A DNA stretch of 64,000 nt from UBA685 sp002299005 (lineage in GTDB: Bacteria; Pseudomonadota; Alphaproteobacteria; Puniceispirillales; Puniceispirillaceae), in the NCBI GenBank assembly GCA_963966775.1, contig CAXAAH010000001.1, forward strand, positions 186,001 through 250,000. Reading direction: 5' to 3'. Numbering within the stretch: position 1 is the stretch's first letter; each line of letters starts with the position of its first letter. Both the position numbers and the translations under genes were made by a program. Positions 8,373 to 17,400 of this stretch are shown here, in pieces. A model generated the notes under the pieces. That model searched no databases. It saw only the letters and a program-made list of their open reading frames with translations, and was not told where the DNA came from.

Positions 8373-10220
8373 ATGATGAGTGATGCCACCGAAGATCTAG
8401 GATTTGTCGGCCTGCCAGATCTCAATGTGCGCCTTGAAGACGGTGTCCTGATATCTGATGCCTATGATGATATCTATTTCGACCGCACAGATGGTCTTGC
8501 AGAGACCGAGTATGTGTTTTTACAAGGCACAGATTTGCCTCGTTTATTGCGCGGACGTGACCATATTGTGATCGCTGAGACAGGTTTTGGCACAGGGCTC
8601 AATCTGCTAGCCGCTTGTGCTTTGCGTGATAAAATTGCGCCAAATTGCCAGATAGATTTCATCAGCTTTGAAGCCTGCCCCCTCACAGCAGAGATGATTG
8701 CCCACGCGCATCAGCCCTATGAGACGGTCATTGAGGCATCTGGCAATCTATGCGCAAATCTGCCACCGCGCTGGCCCGGCTATCATAAGACTATTTTGGA
8801 TGGTGGGCGCACGCATCTGCATCTTTATTATGGTGAGGCATCCGCGCATTTGCCGTCATGTGATTTTAAGGCTGATATCTGGTTTCTTGATGGGTTTAAT
8901 CCGGCAAAAAACCCCTCATTATGGCACCAAGATCTGTTTAAAGAGATCTATCGGTGCAGTGCCAATGATGCCCGCCTAGCCACTTTTACCGCCGCCAGCT
9001 TTGTCAGGCGCGGGCTTGAAGCGGCGGGGTTTGATGTGCAAAAGCGCCCCGGATTTGGCAAAAAGCGTGAGATGATTACCGCGCAAAAAACAGCCGCTAT
9101 GAGGCCGGATACAGCCTCTTTCAAAGATAGGACAGCTATTATCATCGGTGGCGGCATAGCAGGGGCTAGTCTTGCTCATGCACTCCTTTTGCGCGGTATT
9201 ACGCCAACCATTCTTGAAAAAGGCCCACAGCTTGCCTCTGGCGCGTCTGGCAATGGGGCGGCGATGCAATCTGCGCGGCTTCGGGTCTTTAATGATGCGC
9301 CGTCGCGCCTGTCGGTTGCGTGCCTGTCCTATGCGTCGCGTCTGGCAGAGCAAGCAGGTGTTGTGGCCCATCGCGGGGCCATTACTTTGAATAACCGTGA
9401 TAAGGATCAAAAACGGCTAGATAAATTGGCCGCATCAGGTTGGCCAGATGATCTATTTCAATCATTTGACAATGCACAAGCCTCAGAACTGATTGGCATA
9501 AAAACTGACAGGGCAGGGGATTATCAGCCCGCAAGCGCGGTCATAAAGCCAGCCTTATTGACAGGCTATCTTGCGAACGGGGCGGTTATCCGAACCAATT
9601 GTGACGTGCAGAAGATTACCCCACATGCAAAAGGCCATCAGGTTATTCTCTCAACAGGTGAAACAATCGCCGCTGATTTGGTGTTCATCGCGAATGGTGC
9701 CTCACTGCCTGATTTGCTTTCAGCCAGTGATTTGCCAGAAATGACATTTCAGATAAGCGCCGGGCAGGTTAGCTTTTGGCAAGCGCCAACCGCTTTATCG
9801 GCAACACCTTTGGGCGTTAATTATGGCGGCTATATGACCCCTGTGATTGAGGGGCTTCAATATTTTGGGGCAAGCTTTAACCGCGATGGGCAAAGCAGTG
9901 TGACGCAAGAAGGACATCACCATAATATAGCTCTCCTACCAACAGAATGGCAGTCATTTGCGCCTGATATCACCCAAGCAGATGGGCGCCTATCTTATCG
10001 TCTTTCAACAAAAGATAGGATGCCTGTCTGCGGGGCGCTCCCCACTCAAAAGGATAGCGCGCCGCTTTATATGATGGGCGCCCTTGGTGCGCGTGGTATG
10101 ACCAACGCGCCCTTGCTGGCAGATATGCTGGTCGCACAGGCACTTGATCTGCCCTCTGGCTTTGATCAAGAGATCAAAAAGGCGCTGTCACCTGCGAATA
10201 ATATGATTTCCGAGCCCTAG
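8373..10220 (+). CDS. mnmC: Bifunctional tRNA wobble-uridine modification protein MnmC
   Basis: 615 residues with two fused domains. The N-terminal half is the SAM-dependent methyltransferase (ETGFGTGLN, and DGFNPAKNPSLW as the active-site loop). The C-terminal half, from about residue 250, is the FAD oxidase with IIGGGIAGAS and the ASGNGAAM motif. Together they convert cmnm5U34 to nm5U and then mnm5U in certain tRNAs. Two start ATGs are adjacent (8373 and 8376); a GGGG six bases upstream fits the second slightly better. The gene converges with the SDR gene, and the stop codons overlap by 4 bp. Confidence 0.94.
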   Translation: MMSDATEDLGFVGLPDLNVRLEDGVLISDAYDDIYFDRTDGLAETEYVFLQGTDLPRLLRGRDHIVIAETGFGTGLNLLAACALRDKIAPNCQIDFISFEACPLTAEMIAHAHQPYETVIEASGNLCANLPPRWPGYHKTILDGGRTHLHLYYGEASAHLPSCDFKADIWFLDGFNPAKNPSLWHQDLFKEIYRCSANDARLATFTAASFVRRGLEAAGFDVQKRPGFGKKREMITAQKTAAMRPDTASFKDRTAIIIGGGIAGASLAHALLLRGITPTILEKGPQLASGASGNGAAMQSARLRVFNDAPSRLSVACLSYASRLAEQAGVVAHRGAITLNNRDKDQKRLDKLAASGWPDDLFQSFDNAQASELIGIKTDRAGDYQPASAVIKPALLTGYLANGAVIRTNCDVQKITPHAKGHQVILSTGETIAADLVFIANGASLPDLLSASDLPEMTFQISAGQVSFWQAPTALSATPLGVNYGGYMTPVIEGLQYFGASFNRDGQSSVTQEGHHHNIALLPTEWQSFAPDITQADGRLSYRLSTKDRMPVCGALPTQKDSAPLYMMGALGARGMTNAPLLADMLVAQALDLPSGFDQEIKKALSPANNMISEP

Positions 10221-10942
10221 AGGCCAAGCATTTGGCGTGCGCTTAAACGCTCGCCATGATGGGGGCAATCTTCTGCTAATAGATCAATAAAGGCTGGCGC
10301 GATTTCTTCTGCAGCTGGCAGAGCGGTTGGCTCTTCGCCCGGATAGGCGGCCGCGCGCATAGCAGTTCTTGTGCCGCCCGGGTCTAGCATATTGATCTTC
10401 ATCGCTGTTTGCTCAGACTCAGATGCCCAAGAACGACCCATCGCTTCCAAACCTGCTTTTGAGACGGCATAACCGCCCCAGAAGGGACGATGACCGACTG
10501 CGGCGCCAGATGATACCAACACAGCTCTGCCCGCATCAGAAGCGCGCAAAAGGCCGTCACAGGCTTTGATCATGTGGAAAATTGACGTTAAATTGACCAT
10601 CAATGTGCGTTCAAACACATCAGCTTCAATATGCGCCATCGGTGATAGCTGGCCTAGCTGTCCGGCATTGGCGACAAACCCGTCAAGACGACCCCATCTA
10701 GACCCGATAGCCGCCGCAAGGCGCGGTATGGCGGGCAAATCTGTTTGGTCTAATTCAACAATGACAGACTGGCCGCCAAATGCGTGAATTTGATCATCAA
10801 CTTCTTCTAGCGCGCCTGTTGTGCGGCCCGTCAAGATCACCTCTGCCCCATGCTTGCCAGCTTCGATAGCTACTGCACGGCCAATACCACGGCTAGCACC
10901 TGTTACAAGGACGACCTTATTTTCAAGACGTTTATTTGCCAT
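10217..10942 (-). CDS. SDR family NAD(P)-dependent oxidoreductase
   Basis: A classical short-chain dehydrogenase of about 241 residues with VTGASRGIGRA for cofactor binding, NAGQLG, and a complete catalytic set (SSGAAVG Ser and YAVSK Tyr/Lys). I chose the ATG at 10940-10942 because GGGG sits about 6 bp upstream; an earlier ATG at 10954 is possible. It overlaps the end of purF by about 11 bp, which suggests coupled translation. Substrate unknown. An SDR of this type after purF is a recurring alphaproteobacterial arrangement. Confidence 0.88.
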   Translation of the reverse strand: MANKRLENKVVLVTGASRGIGRAVAIEAGKHGAEVILTGRTTGALEEVDDQIHAFGGQSVIVELDQTDLPAIPRLAAAIGSRWGRLDGFVANAGQLGQLSPMAHIEADVFERTLMVNLTSIFHMIKACDGLLRASDAGRAVLVSSGAAVGHRPFWGGYAVSKAGLEAMGRSWASESEQTAMKINMLDPGGTRTAMRAAAYPGEEPTALPAAEEIAPAFIDLLAEDCPHHGERLSARQMLGL

Positions 10943-12446
10943 TATTAACCCCATTTGAAAATCTATCGCTTGCGGTCTTCACAGGATAGTCTTCAGAAAA
11001 ACAAGCATCACAGAATTGAGGACAGCTTTTGTTTCTGCCTTCTTCAAAGCCCATCGCACGATACAGCCCATCATCTGTGATAAAGGCAAGACTATCGGCA
11101 CCAATTTCCACTGCTATCTCATCAGCTGTCATATAAGAGGCGATCAGCTTTTCCTTGTCAGGTGTATCGACGCCATAATAGCAAGGGCTAATGGTTGGCG
11201 GGCTTGCGATACGCATATGCACCTCTGTTGCACCAGCCTCGCGCATCATGGAGACAATCTTGCGTGAGGTCGTGCCTCTGACAATTGAATCATCAATCAA
11301 AATAACAGAGCGGCCCTTCACGGTTGCGATATTCGCATTATGCTTCATGCGCACAGATTGCGTGCGCCCGGCCTGTGTTGGCTGGATGAATGTGCGACCA
11401 ATATAGTGATTGCGGATAATGCCTAAATCAAACGGAATACCAGCTTCTTCGGCATAGCCAAGCGCGGCTGGCACGCCTGAATCTGGTACAGGGACAACCA
11501 CATCTGCGCTGACACCGCTTTCTTTGGCCAATTCCTTGCCGATTTGTTTGCGTGTGGCATAAACACCGCGTCCTTCAACAATTGAGTCAGGGCGCGCAAA
11601 ATAGACATATTCAAAGACACAAAAACGCGAACCAGTCTCAGAGAATGGCATTGATGACTGAACACCTGTCTCATCAATTGACACCATCTCACCTGGCTTA
11701 ATGTCTCTGACAAATTCTGCGCCAATAATATCAAGCCCACATGTCTCAGATGCCAAAACAAAGCCTTCATCAAGCTTGCCAAGCACCAATGGGCGAATGC
11801 CAAGCGGGTCTCTTACACCAATAAGCTGATTATCAAACGCACAGACAAGCGCATAGGCACCTTCAATTTGCATCAGCGCCTCTATCAGGCGATCTGTGGG
11901 CGATTTACGGTGCGAGCGTGCCACAAGATGGATGATGATCTCGGTATCTGTGGTCGATTGGAACAGGCTGCCGGCGGCAACAAGCGAGGCACGCAAGCGT
12001 TCAGCGTTAATTAAATTACCATTATGCGCAAGGGCAAACTCGCCAAAGGCAAGTTCTGTCAGAAATGGTTGAATGTTGCGATATTCAGATTGGCCTGTCG
12101 TTGAATAGCGATTATGGCCAATCGCTAGATGACCAGCCATCGCGGCCATCTCAGAGGAATCAGCGTTAAAATTATCACCAACATGGCCAAAACCACGCAA
12201 GGCGTTAAAATTTTGCTTATTAAAGCTAACCATACCGGTGGCTTCTTGCCCTCTATGCTGAAGGGCGTGCAGGCCAAGCGCTGTTAGGTGATGAGCGCTA
12301 TCATCTGATGTAAAGACCCCAAATACCGCACATTCTTCGTTAAACCTATCAGAAGAATCGGCAGATGATTCGACAGATGATTCGACAGAAGGTTGATTAG
12401 CAGATTGGTCAGCATTACTTTCAGATTTAGGCGCGGATACAGTCAT
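10932..12446 (-). CDS. purF: Amidophosphoribosyltransferase PurF (propeptide-bearing, Fe-S type)
   Basis: 504 residues; first step of purine synthesis, making 5-phosphoribosylamine from PRPP and glutamine. The glutamine amidotransferase nucleophile is Cys39, in NEECAVFG. It is preceded by a 38-residue serine/glutamate-rich leader that must be cleaved for activity, as in the Bacillus enzyme, which is cut in the same NEE/C context. Cysteines in ETCGLD, PCYYG and CDAC occupy the places of the 4Fe-4S ligands of that class. The PRPP motif (VILIDDSIVRGTT) is intact. Part of the leader is coded by short direct repeats near 12366-12390. Confidence 0.96.
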   Translation of the reverse strand: MTVSAPKSESNADQSANQPSVESSVESSADSSDRFNEECAVFGVFTSDDSAHHLTALGLHALQHRGQEATGMVSFNKQNFNALRGFGHVGDNFNADSSEMAAMAGHLAIGHNRYSTTGQSEYRNIQPFLTELAFGEFALAHNGNLINAERLRASLVAAGSLFQSTTDTEIIIHLVARSHRKSPTDRLIEALMQIEGAYALVCAFDNQLIGVRDPLGIRPLVLGKLDEGFVLASETCGLDIIGAEFVRDIKPGEMVSIDETGVQSSMPFSETGSRFCVFEYVYFARPDSIVEGRGVYATRKQIGKELAKESGVSADVVVPVPDSGVPAALGYAEEAGIPFDLGIIRNHYIGRTFIQPTQAGRTQSVRMKHNANIATVKGRSVILIDDSIVRGTTSRKIVSMMREAGATEVHMRIASPPTISPCYYGVDTPDKEKLIASYMTADEIAVEIGADSLAFITDDGLYRAMGFEEGRNKSCPQFCDACFSEDYPVKTASDRFSNGVNNGK

Positions 12447-12479
12447 AATTTAAGCCTTAGTCGTCATTGACGGTCATGA

Positions 12480-13124
12480 TTAATTTTGCTCATCACTCAA
12501 CAGATTGAGCGTCTCACTTGTGATGTCTTTTTGCTCGCTAACAGCATCAAGGCCATTTTCGATGAATTTCGGCTGATCAGGTGTCAGCGCTTCAATATCA
12601 GCCTCGCCTAAACCAGCTTGTACTTGTTCTGATAAATCTTCTGGCAGAAGCGGCGATACGATATCGCCTAGTGCGCGAATGACGTTCGCTGATTGCGCTT
12701 GGGTAACAATTTTGGGCATGTTGCTCTCACCACCAAGGCCGATGACGACGCCGATATAAATCGCGGTCACCATAAAGACGCCTCTTGCGAACCCAAATAG
12801 GACGCCTAGCCATCTATCAAGTGAGCCGAGCCCTGCTTTTTTCAAGCCGGGCGAGATGAGGCTCGCCAAAACAAACCACAAAATAACGGTGATAATAAAC
12901 GGGATAGTCCATGCTGTGCCTGATACAAGATCTTCATTTGGCACAAAGCTTGAAATCGGGTCCTCTAGCACAGGCGCGATTAGGCGGGCCATCAAGACAG
13001 CTAGCGCCCAGCCCATAAGGCCTAGGGCTTCTCTTGTCATGCCGCGCAAGGTCGATAGGATGCTTGATACCGCCAGCACCACAAAAATGGCGTAATCAAC
13101 AAAATTTAAACTTGAAAAATCCAT
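12480..13124 (-). CDS. cvpA: CvpA family membrane protein
   Basis: About 214 residues with four hydrophobic segments in the first 160 residues and an acidic soluble tail. The N terminus (VDYAIFVVLAVSS, then RGMTREALGLMGW) is typical of CvpA, an inner-membrane protein first linked to colicin V production and frequently beside purF. I use the ATG at 13122-13124, preceded by AGGAC, rather than the TTG at 13163. It lies 33 bp upstream of purF in the same direction. Its molecular function is still unclear. Confidence 0.88.
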   Translation of the reverse strand: MDFSSLNFVDYAIFVVLAVSSILSTLRGMTREALGLMGWALAVLMARLIAPVLEDPISSFVPNEDLVSGTAWTIPFIITVILWFVLASLISPGLKKAGLGSLDRWLGVLFGFARGVFMVTAIYIGVVIGLGGESNMPKIVTQAQSANVIRALGDIVSPLLPEDLSEQVQAGLGEADIEALTPDQPKFIENGLDAVSEQKDITSETLNLLSDEQN

Positions 13125-13227
13125 GCGTTTTGTCTGTCCTAAATGAACAAGCGATAGGGACAATCCCTAACCCATCATCATGCCAAAGGGCATCTCCATA
13201 GGCGGCGTCATATCTCTAAGGCTAGGT

Positions 13228-14598
13228 TTACTCCAGACCTCCCAATGTTTCAATCAATTGTGCTAAATTTTCGATATGTTGGACGTTCAGGCCTTGTGGT
13301 GCGGCACTCTTTTTGCGTGGCTTTGGCATCATGGCGCGATCAAAGCCCAATTTTTGCGCTTCTTTAAGGCGTGATTCTGCTTGCGCGACCTGACGCAACT
13401 CACCTGATAGGGCCACTTCGCCAAAAAAGACACATCTCTCTGGCAAAGGCACGCCTGTGACCGAACTGATTAAGGCCGCCGCAACGGCCATATCAGCGGC
13501 AGGCTCATTAATTTTCATGCCCCCTGCGACATTCAAAAAGATATCGCGCCCTGATAGAGGCACACCGCACCTTGCTTCTAGCACGGCGGTCAACATCGCA
13601 AGACGCGAGCTATCCCAGCCGACAACATTACGGCGCGGCGAGGCAAGAGACGAAGGGGCCACAAGCGCTTCAATCTCAACCAGTACAGGGCGAGAGCCTT
13701 CAAGGCCAGCAAAGACGGCTGCGCCAGCGACATTCTCGCGCCTATCCGCCAAAAATAGCTCAGATGGGTTGGCGACTTCTGCCAATCCCAGCTCAGTCAT
13801 CTCAAAGACGCCAATTTCATCTGTTGGGCCAAAACGGTTTTTGACACCGCGTAATATGCGGAAATGATGGCTTCTATCGCCCTCAAAATAGAGCACGCAA
13901 TCAACCATATGCTCCAACACGCGCGGGCCCGCAATCGCGCCTTCTTTGGTGACATGCCCCACAAAAAACACCGCCGCACCGCAAGATTTAGCGGCATGTG
14001 TCAATTCTTGTGCCGCCGCTCTTACTTGGCTGACAGTGCCCGGCGCTGAATCAAGTATGGGTAAATACATGGTTTGGATGGAATCAATCACCACAACATC
14101 AAAGCCATCACTGCCTGATAGCGAGGCGGCGATATCAGCCGCATTTGTCGCGGTGGCTAGCTGAAGAGGGGCGTTGGATAATTGCAGTCTTTGCGCGCGC
14201 ATCCGCACCTGTTCCGCTGATTCCTCACCTGAAAAATAGGCCGTCTTTAGGCCGTTTTGTGCGAATTTACACAGTAATTGAAGCAATAATGTTGATTTAC
14301 CAATGCCCGGATCGCCGCCGATTAAGATGGCAGAGCCTGGCACAACACCGCCGCCTATCACGCGGTCAAGCTCATCAATTTTTGAGCGATGGCGTGTCAA
14401 AGGTGGCTGGTCGTCCGGCACTTGCAGAGATTCAAGTTTAACGCGCCTGCCAACGGCCTTTTTGCCGGGGGCAGATAGGGCAGGGCTAGCCTCTTCACTC
14501 ATCGTGTTCCAATCACCACAGCCGTCACATTTGCCCGCCCATTTTGGTGATGTTGTCCCGCAAGCAGAACAGACATAGCGTGTTGTTGATTTGGCCAT
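13228..14598 (-). CDS. radA: DNA repair protein RadA
   Basis: 456 residues. An N-terminal zinc ribbon (Cys10, 13, 24, 27) is followed by a RecA-like ATPase with Walker A GGDPGIGKS at about residues 94-102, the RadA-specific KNRFG motif, and a C-terminal Lon-protease-like domain. RadA is a hexameric motor that promotes branch migration and processing of recombination intermediates. Its start codon shares one base with the mlaF stop (TAATG), so the two are translationally coupled. Confidence 0.95.
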   Translation of the reverse strand: MAKSTTRYVCSACGTTSPKWAGKCDGCGDWNTMSEEASPALSAPGKKAVGRRVKLESLQVPDDQPPLTRHRSKIDELDRVIGGGVVPGSAILIGGDPGIGKSTLLLQLLCKFAQNGLKTAYFSGEESAEQVRMRAQRLQLSNAPLQLATATNAADIAASLSGSDGFDVVVIDSIQTMYLPILDSAPGTVSQVRAAAQELTHAAKSCGAAVFFVGHVTKEGAIAGPRVLEHMVDCVLYFEGDRSHHFRILRGVKNRFGPTDEIGVFEMTELGLAEVANPSELFLADRRENVAGAAVFAGLEGSRPVLVEIEALVAPSSLASPRRNVVGWDSSRLAMLTAVLEARCGVPLSGRDIFLNVAGGMKINEPAADMAVAAALISSVTGVPLPERCVFFGEVALSGELRQVAQAESRLKEAQKLGFDRAMMPKPRKKSAAPQGLNVQHIENLAQLIETLGGLE

Positions 14599-15392
14599 TA
14601 TGAATTTGTTCCTACCGAAAGCGCGTCATCATTAATCGCTTGCGTCAACGGGCCTTGCGCTTTGCCATGAACGAATTGGTCAACTTCGGGAATGCCGGTA
14701 TGATCCATCTCCGCAGCAGGGCCATACCAAATCACCACCCCATGATGGATCATAGCAACCTTATCGGCGATGCGTCGCACAGAGGCCATGTCATGGCTGA
14801 TAGTGATCGCTGTCGCGCCAAGGCGTTTGACTGAATCCTTAATAAGATTATCGATGACACCACCTGTTATTGGGTCAAGGCCAGAGGTTGGCTCATCAAA
14901 AAGCAAGATTTCTGGCTTGTCAGCCACCGCGCGCGCAAGGGCAACACGCTTTTGCATGCCGCCTGATAATTCGGCAGGATATTGGTCAATTACATGCGCG
15001 CTAAGACCCAGCTGAACAACGATATCAGAGGCAATTTTGCGTGCTTCTTGACGACTCATCTTGACCTTTTGGCGCAAGCGAAAGGTGATGTTCTCCCAGA
15101 TAGGCAGACTGTCAAAAAGCGCGCCAAATTGGAAGGTCATACCAAAGCGGTGGAGCATCTGTTCACGCGCATTACGCGATTGTCCGACCGTATCAGTGCC
15201 ATCAATCAAAATTGCCCCCTCATCAGGCGCAATCAAGCCCAAAAGGCATTTTAAGGTCACAGATTTGCCACAACCCGAGGTGCCAATAATGACAAGCGAT
15301 TCTTGCGGGGCGACTTCTAGAGAGACGCCTTTTAGAACCTCTTTGCCGGCAAATGATTTTTTGAGGTTTTCGATTTTAATCTTTGCAACCAT
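14598..15392 (-). CDS. mlaF: ABC transporter ATP-binding protein, phospholipid transport (MlaF-like)
   Basis: About 264 residues with all ABC ATPase motifs: Walker A GTSGCGKS at about residues 37-44, the signature LSGGMQKR, and Walker B LLFDEPTSGLDP. The sequence matches the MlaF/Ttg2A branch, which drives lipid movement between inner and outer membranes. The start is the ATG at 15390-15392 with GGGG upstream. It follows mlaE by 4 bp. No mlaD-type substrate-binding gene follows; radA comes next. Confidence 0.92.
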   Translation of the reverse strand: MVAKIKIENLKKSFAGKEVLKGVSLEVAPQESLVIIGTSGCGKSVTLKCLLGLIAPDEGAILIDGTDTVGQSRNAREQMLHRFGMTFQFGALFDSLPIWENITFRLRQKVKMSRQEARKIASDIVVQLGLSAHVIDQYPAELSGGMQKRVALARAVADKPEILLFDEPTSGLDPITGGVIDNLIKDSVKRLGATAITISHDMASVRRIADKVAMIHHGVVIWYGPAAEMDHTGIPEVDQFVHGKAQGPLTQAINDDALSVGTNS

Positions 15393-15396
15393 GATG

Positions 15397-16176
15397 CTAG
15401 ACCCCAAAGAATAAGGCTGTGACGATGTAATTGGCTATCAAAATAAAGATAGATGAGGATACAACGGCATTTGTTGTGGCAAGCCCCACACCCTCAGCGC
15501 CGCGCCCTGAATGATAGCCGTGATAACAGCCCATCAAAGCAATCAAAAAGCCAAAGACAGCCGCTTTGATAACCCCAAGCATCACATCTGCCACCTCAAG
15601 GAATTGCAAGGTGCGGCTTAGATATAAAGAGGCGTTAAAGCCAAGACGATACACGCCGACAATATAGCCACCAAAGACGCCGATAATATCGCCGATGATG
15701 ACAAGAAATGGCAGGCAAATCGTGCCAGCTAGCAAGCGCGGGGCGACAAGATATTGCATCGGCCTTGTTGATAATGTATCGAGCGCGTCAATCTGATCTG
15801 TCACACGCATTGTGCCAATTTCGGCGGCCATAGAGGCGCCAATGCGCCCGGCGACCATCAGGCCTGCTAGCACAGGGCCAAGCTCTCTTGTGACAGACAG
15901 AACAACGACGGTTGCCACGGTGTCTTCTGCGGAAAAACGGGCAAAGCCTGTATAGGATTGTAGCGCAAGCACCATCCCTGAAAAGAGCGTTGTTAGCCCC
16001 ACAACTGGCAGGGAATAATAGCCAATATCAATGATTTGGCGCCCAATCTGGCGGCCATAATAAGGCGGCTGAAGCGTCCAACGCACAGCAGAGGCTGTGA
16101 AAAAGGCAATACGTCCAAAACTAGCAAGGAAGTGAAACGCACCTTGTCCAATCTGCCTTAAAAACCCAAAATTCAT
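15397..16176 (-). CDS. mlaE: MlaE family lipid ABC transporter permease
   Basis: 259 residues with five to six hydrophobic segments and the conserved permease core (ELGPVLAGLMVAGRIGASMAAE, quoted in part; EIGTMRVTDQIDAL). This is the MlaE/YrbE domain that pairs with MlaF and an MCE-domain protein to maintain outer-membrane lipid asymmetry. It has a ribosome site GGGATAAG before the ATG. It is 58 bp downstream of alr. Confidence 0.93.
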   Translation of the reverse strand: MNFGFLRQIGQGAFHFLASFGRIAFFTASAVRWTLQPPYYGRQIGRQIIDIGYYSLPVVGLTTLFSGMVLALQSYTGFARFSAEDTVATVVVLSVTRELGPVLAGLMVAGRIGASMAAEIGTMRVTDQIDALDTLSTRPMQYLVAPRLLAGTICLPFLVIIGDIIGVFGGYIVGVYRLGFNASLYLSRTLQFLEVADVMLGVIKAAVFGFLIALMGCYHGYHSGRGAEGVGLATTNAVVSSSIFILIANYIVTALFFGV

Positions 16177-16234
16177 GCGTTCTTATCCCTTGCTTTACCA
16201 CTGTTCCCGCACATTATCATAAACTGGCCGAACA

Positions 16235-17353
16235 TTAAACATCGCCCTCATCATAAAGGCGCAAGATACGCGCGCCAAGGGACGTGATGATCTCATAGCT
16301 GATTGTGCCTGTTTTCTGCGCTAAATCTTTGGGGGTGAAATCGGCGTCAAATATCGTGGCACTTGATGCCTCGCTTATCTGCGCATCTGAGAGGTGGCTG
16401 ATATCTATCACGCAAGAATCCATAGATATGCGCCCCACAAGCGGGCAAGCAATACCGTTAATATGCGGCGTCACATGGTCCTTATAATGGCGCAAAAACC
16501 CATCTGCATAGCCAATACCAAGCGTCGCAAGGCGCATGGGGGACGGGGCGATAAAGGTTGCGCCATAACCAACCGTGGTGCCAGCTTCAACCTGTCTTAT
16601 TTGCAGAATATCAGCGCATAGGCGCAAAGCAGGTTTAAGGGCGGCCTCATCTTCATTTGGCGAGAGACCATAGAGCGCAATGCCAGGTCTTGTGACATCA
16701 AACTGGAAATCAGCCCCTAAATAAGAGCCGCCTGAATTGGCAAGACTAAGCGGCGCGTCTAGGCCTTTTGTCATTGAATGAAATAGCGCTAATTGCGTCT
16801 GATTTTGGTCTGCGCTCATATCATCGGCGCTTGCAAGGTGAGACATCAGCATGATGATATTTAACCCATCCTGCCAGCTAGCATCACCTTTAAGGGCGTC
16901 CCATGTCTTGGCTTCAAGCCCCAAACGCGCCATCGCCGTATCGAGGTGCAAGGCGACATCGACAGGTGCATGCGCGCCTTTGGCAAAGGCCTTGAGGCGC
17001 GCCAATTGGTCCAGATCATTGATGACAGGCACAAGGGGATAGGTGCGGTAAGCCTCTTCTTGGCCTGACAGCATGCCATCAAAGACGATAATGCGCGCAT
17101 CATCATTGTTTTGCGCCGCAAAGGCTTGTGCGAGCGTGATGCCTTCATTAAGGCGGGCGGTAAAGAATAGGCGGCAACCTGCCTTATAGAGCGCAAGGCT
17201 AATCGGCACCATGCCAAGACCATAGGCATCGGCTTTGACCACCGCGCCTGTCTGGCATGTCTTATCGCTTAGCCCGTCAAGATGGTGCCAATTATCACAA
17301 ATGGCTTTTGTGTCTACAAACAGGGTCGCGCTATGGTGAGAATAGGGGAGCAT
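16235..17353 (-). CDS. alr: Alanine racemase
   Basis: 372 residues, the normal length. The PLP-binding lysine is at position 40 in AVVKADAYGLG, followed by the TIM-barrel with IALYGLSP and a C-terminal beta domain containing GRISMD. It interconverts L- and D-alanine for peptidoglycan. It follows dnaB by 47 bp on the same strand, an order common in Alphaproteobacteria. Confidence 0.95.
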   Translation of the reverse strand: MLPYSHHSATLFVDTKAICDNWHHLDGLSDKTCQTGAVVKADAYGLGMVPISLALYKAGCRLFFTARLNEGITLAQAFAAQNNDDARIIVFDGMLSGQEEAYRTYPLVPVINDLDQLARLKAFAKGAHAPVDVALHLDTAMARLGLEAKTWDALKGDASWQDGLNIIMLMSHLASADDMSADQNQTQLALFHSMTKGLDAPLSLANSGGSYLGADFQFDVTRPGIALYGLSPNEDEAALKPALRLCADILQIRQVEAGTTVGYGATFIAPSPMRLATLGIGYADGFLRHYKDHVTPHINGIACPLVGRISMDSCVIDISHLSDAQISEASSATIFDADFTPKDLAQKTGTISYEIITSLGARILRLYDEGDV

Positions 17354-17400
17354 AAAGCGTCTCAGCCTTGGAAAACAGAAGATACCGCTATGGTAGGGCT

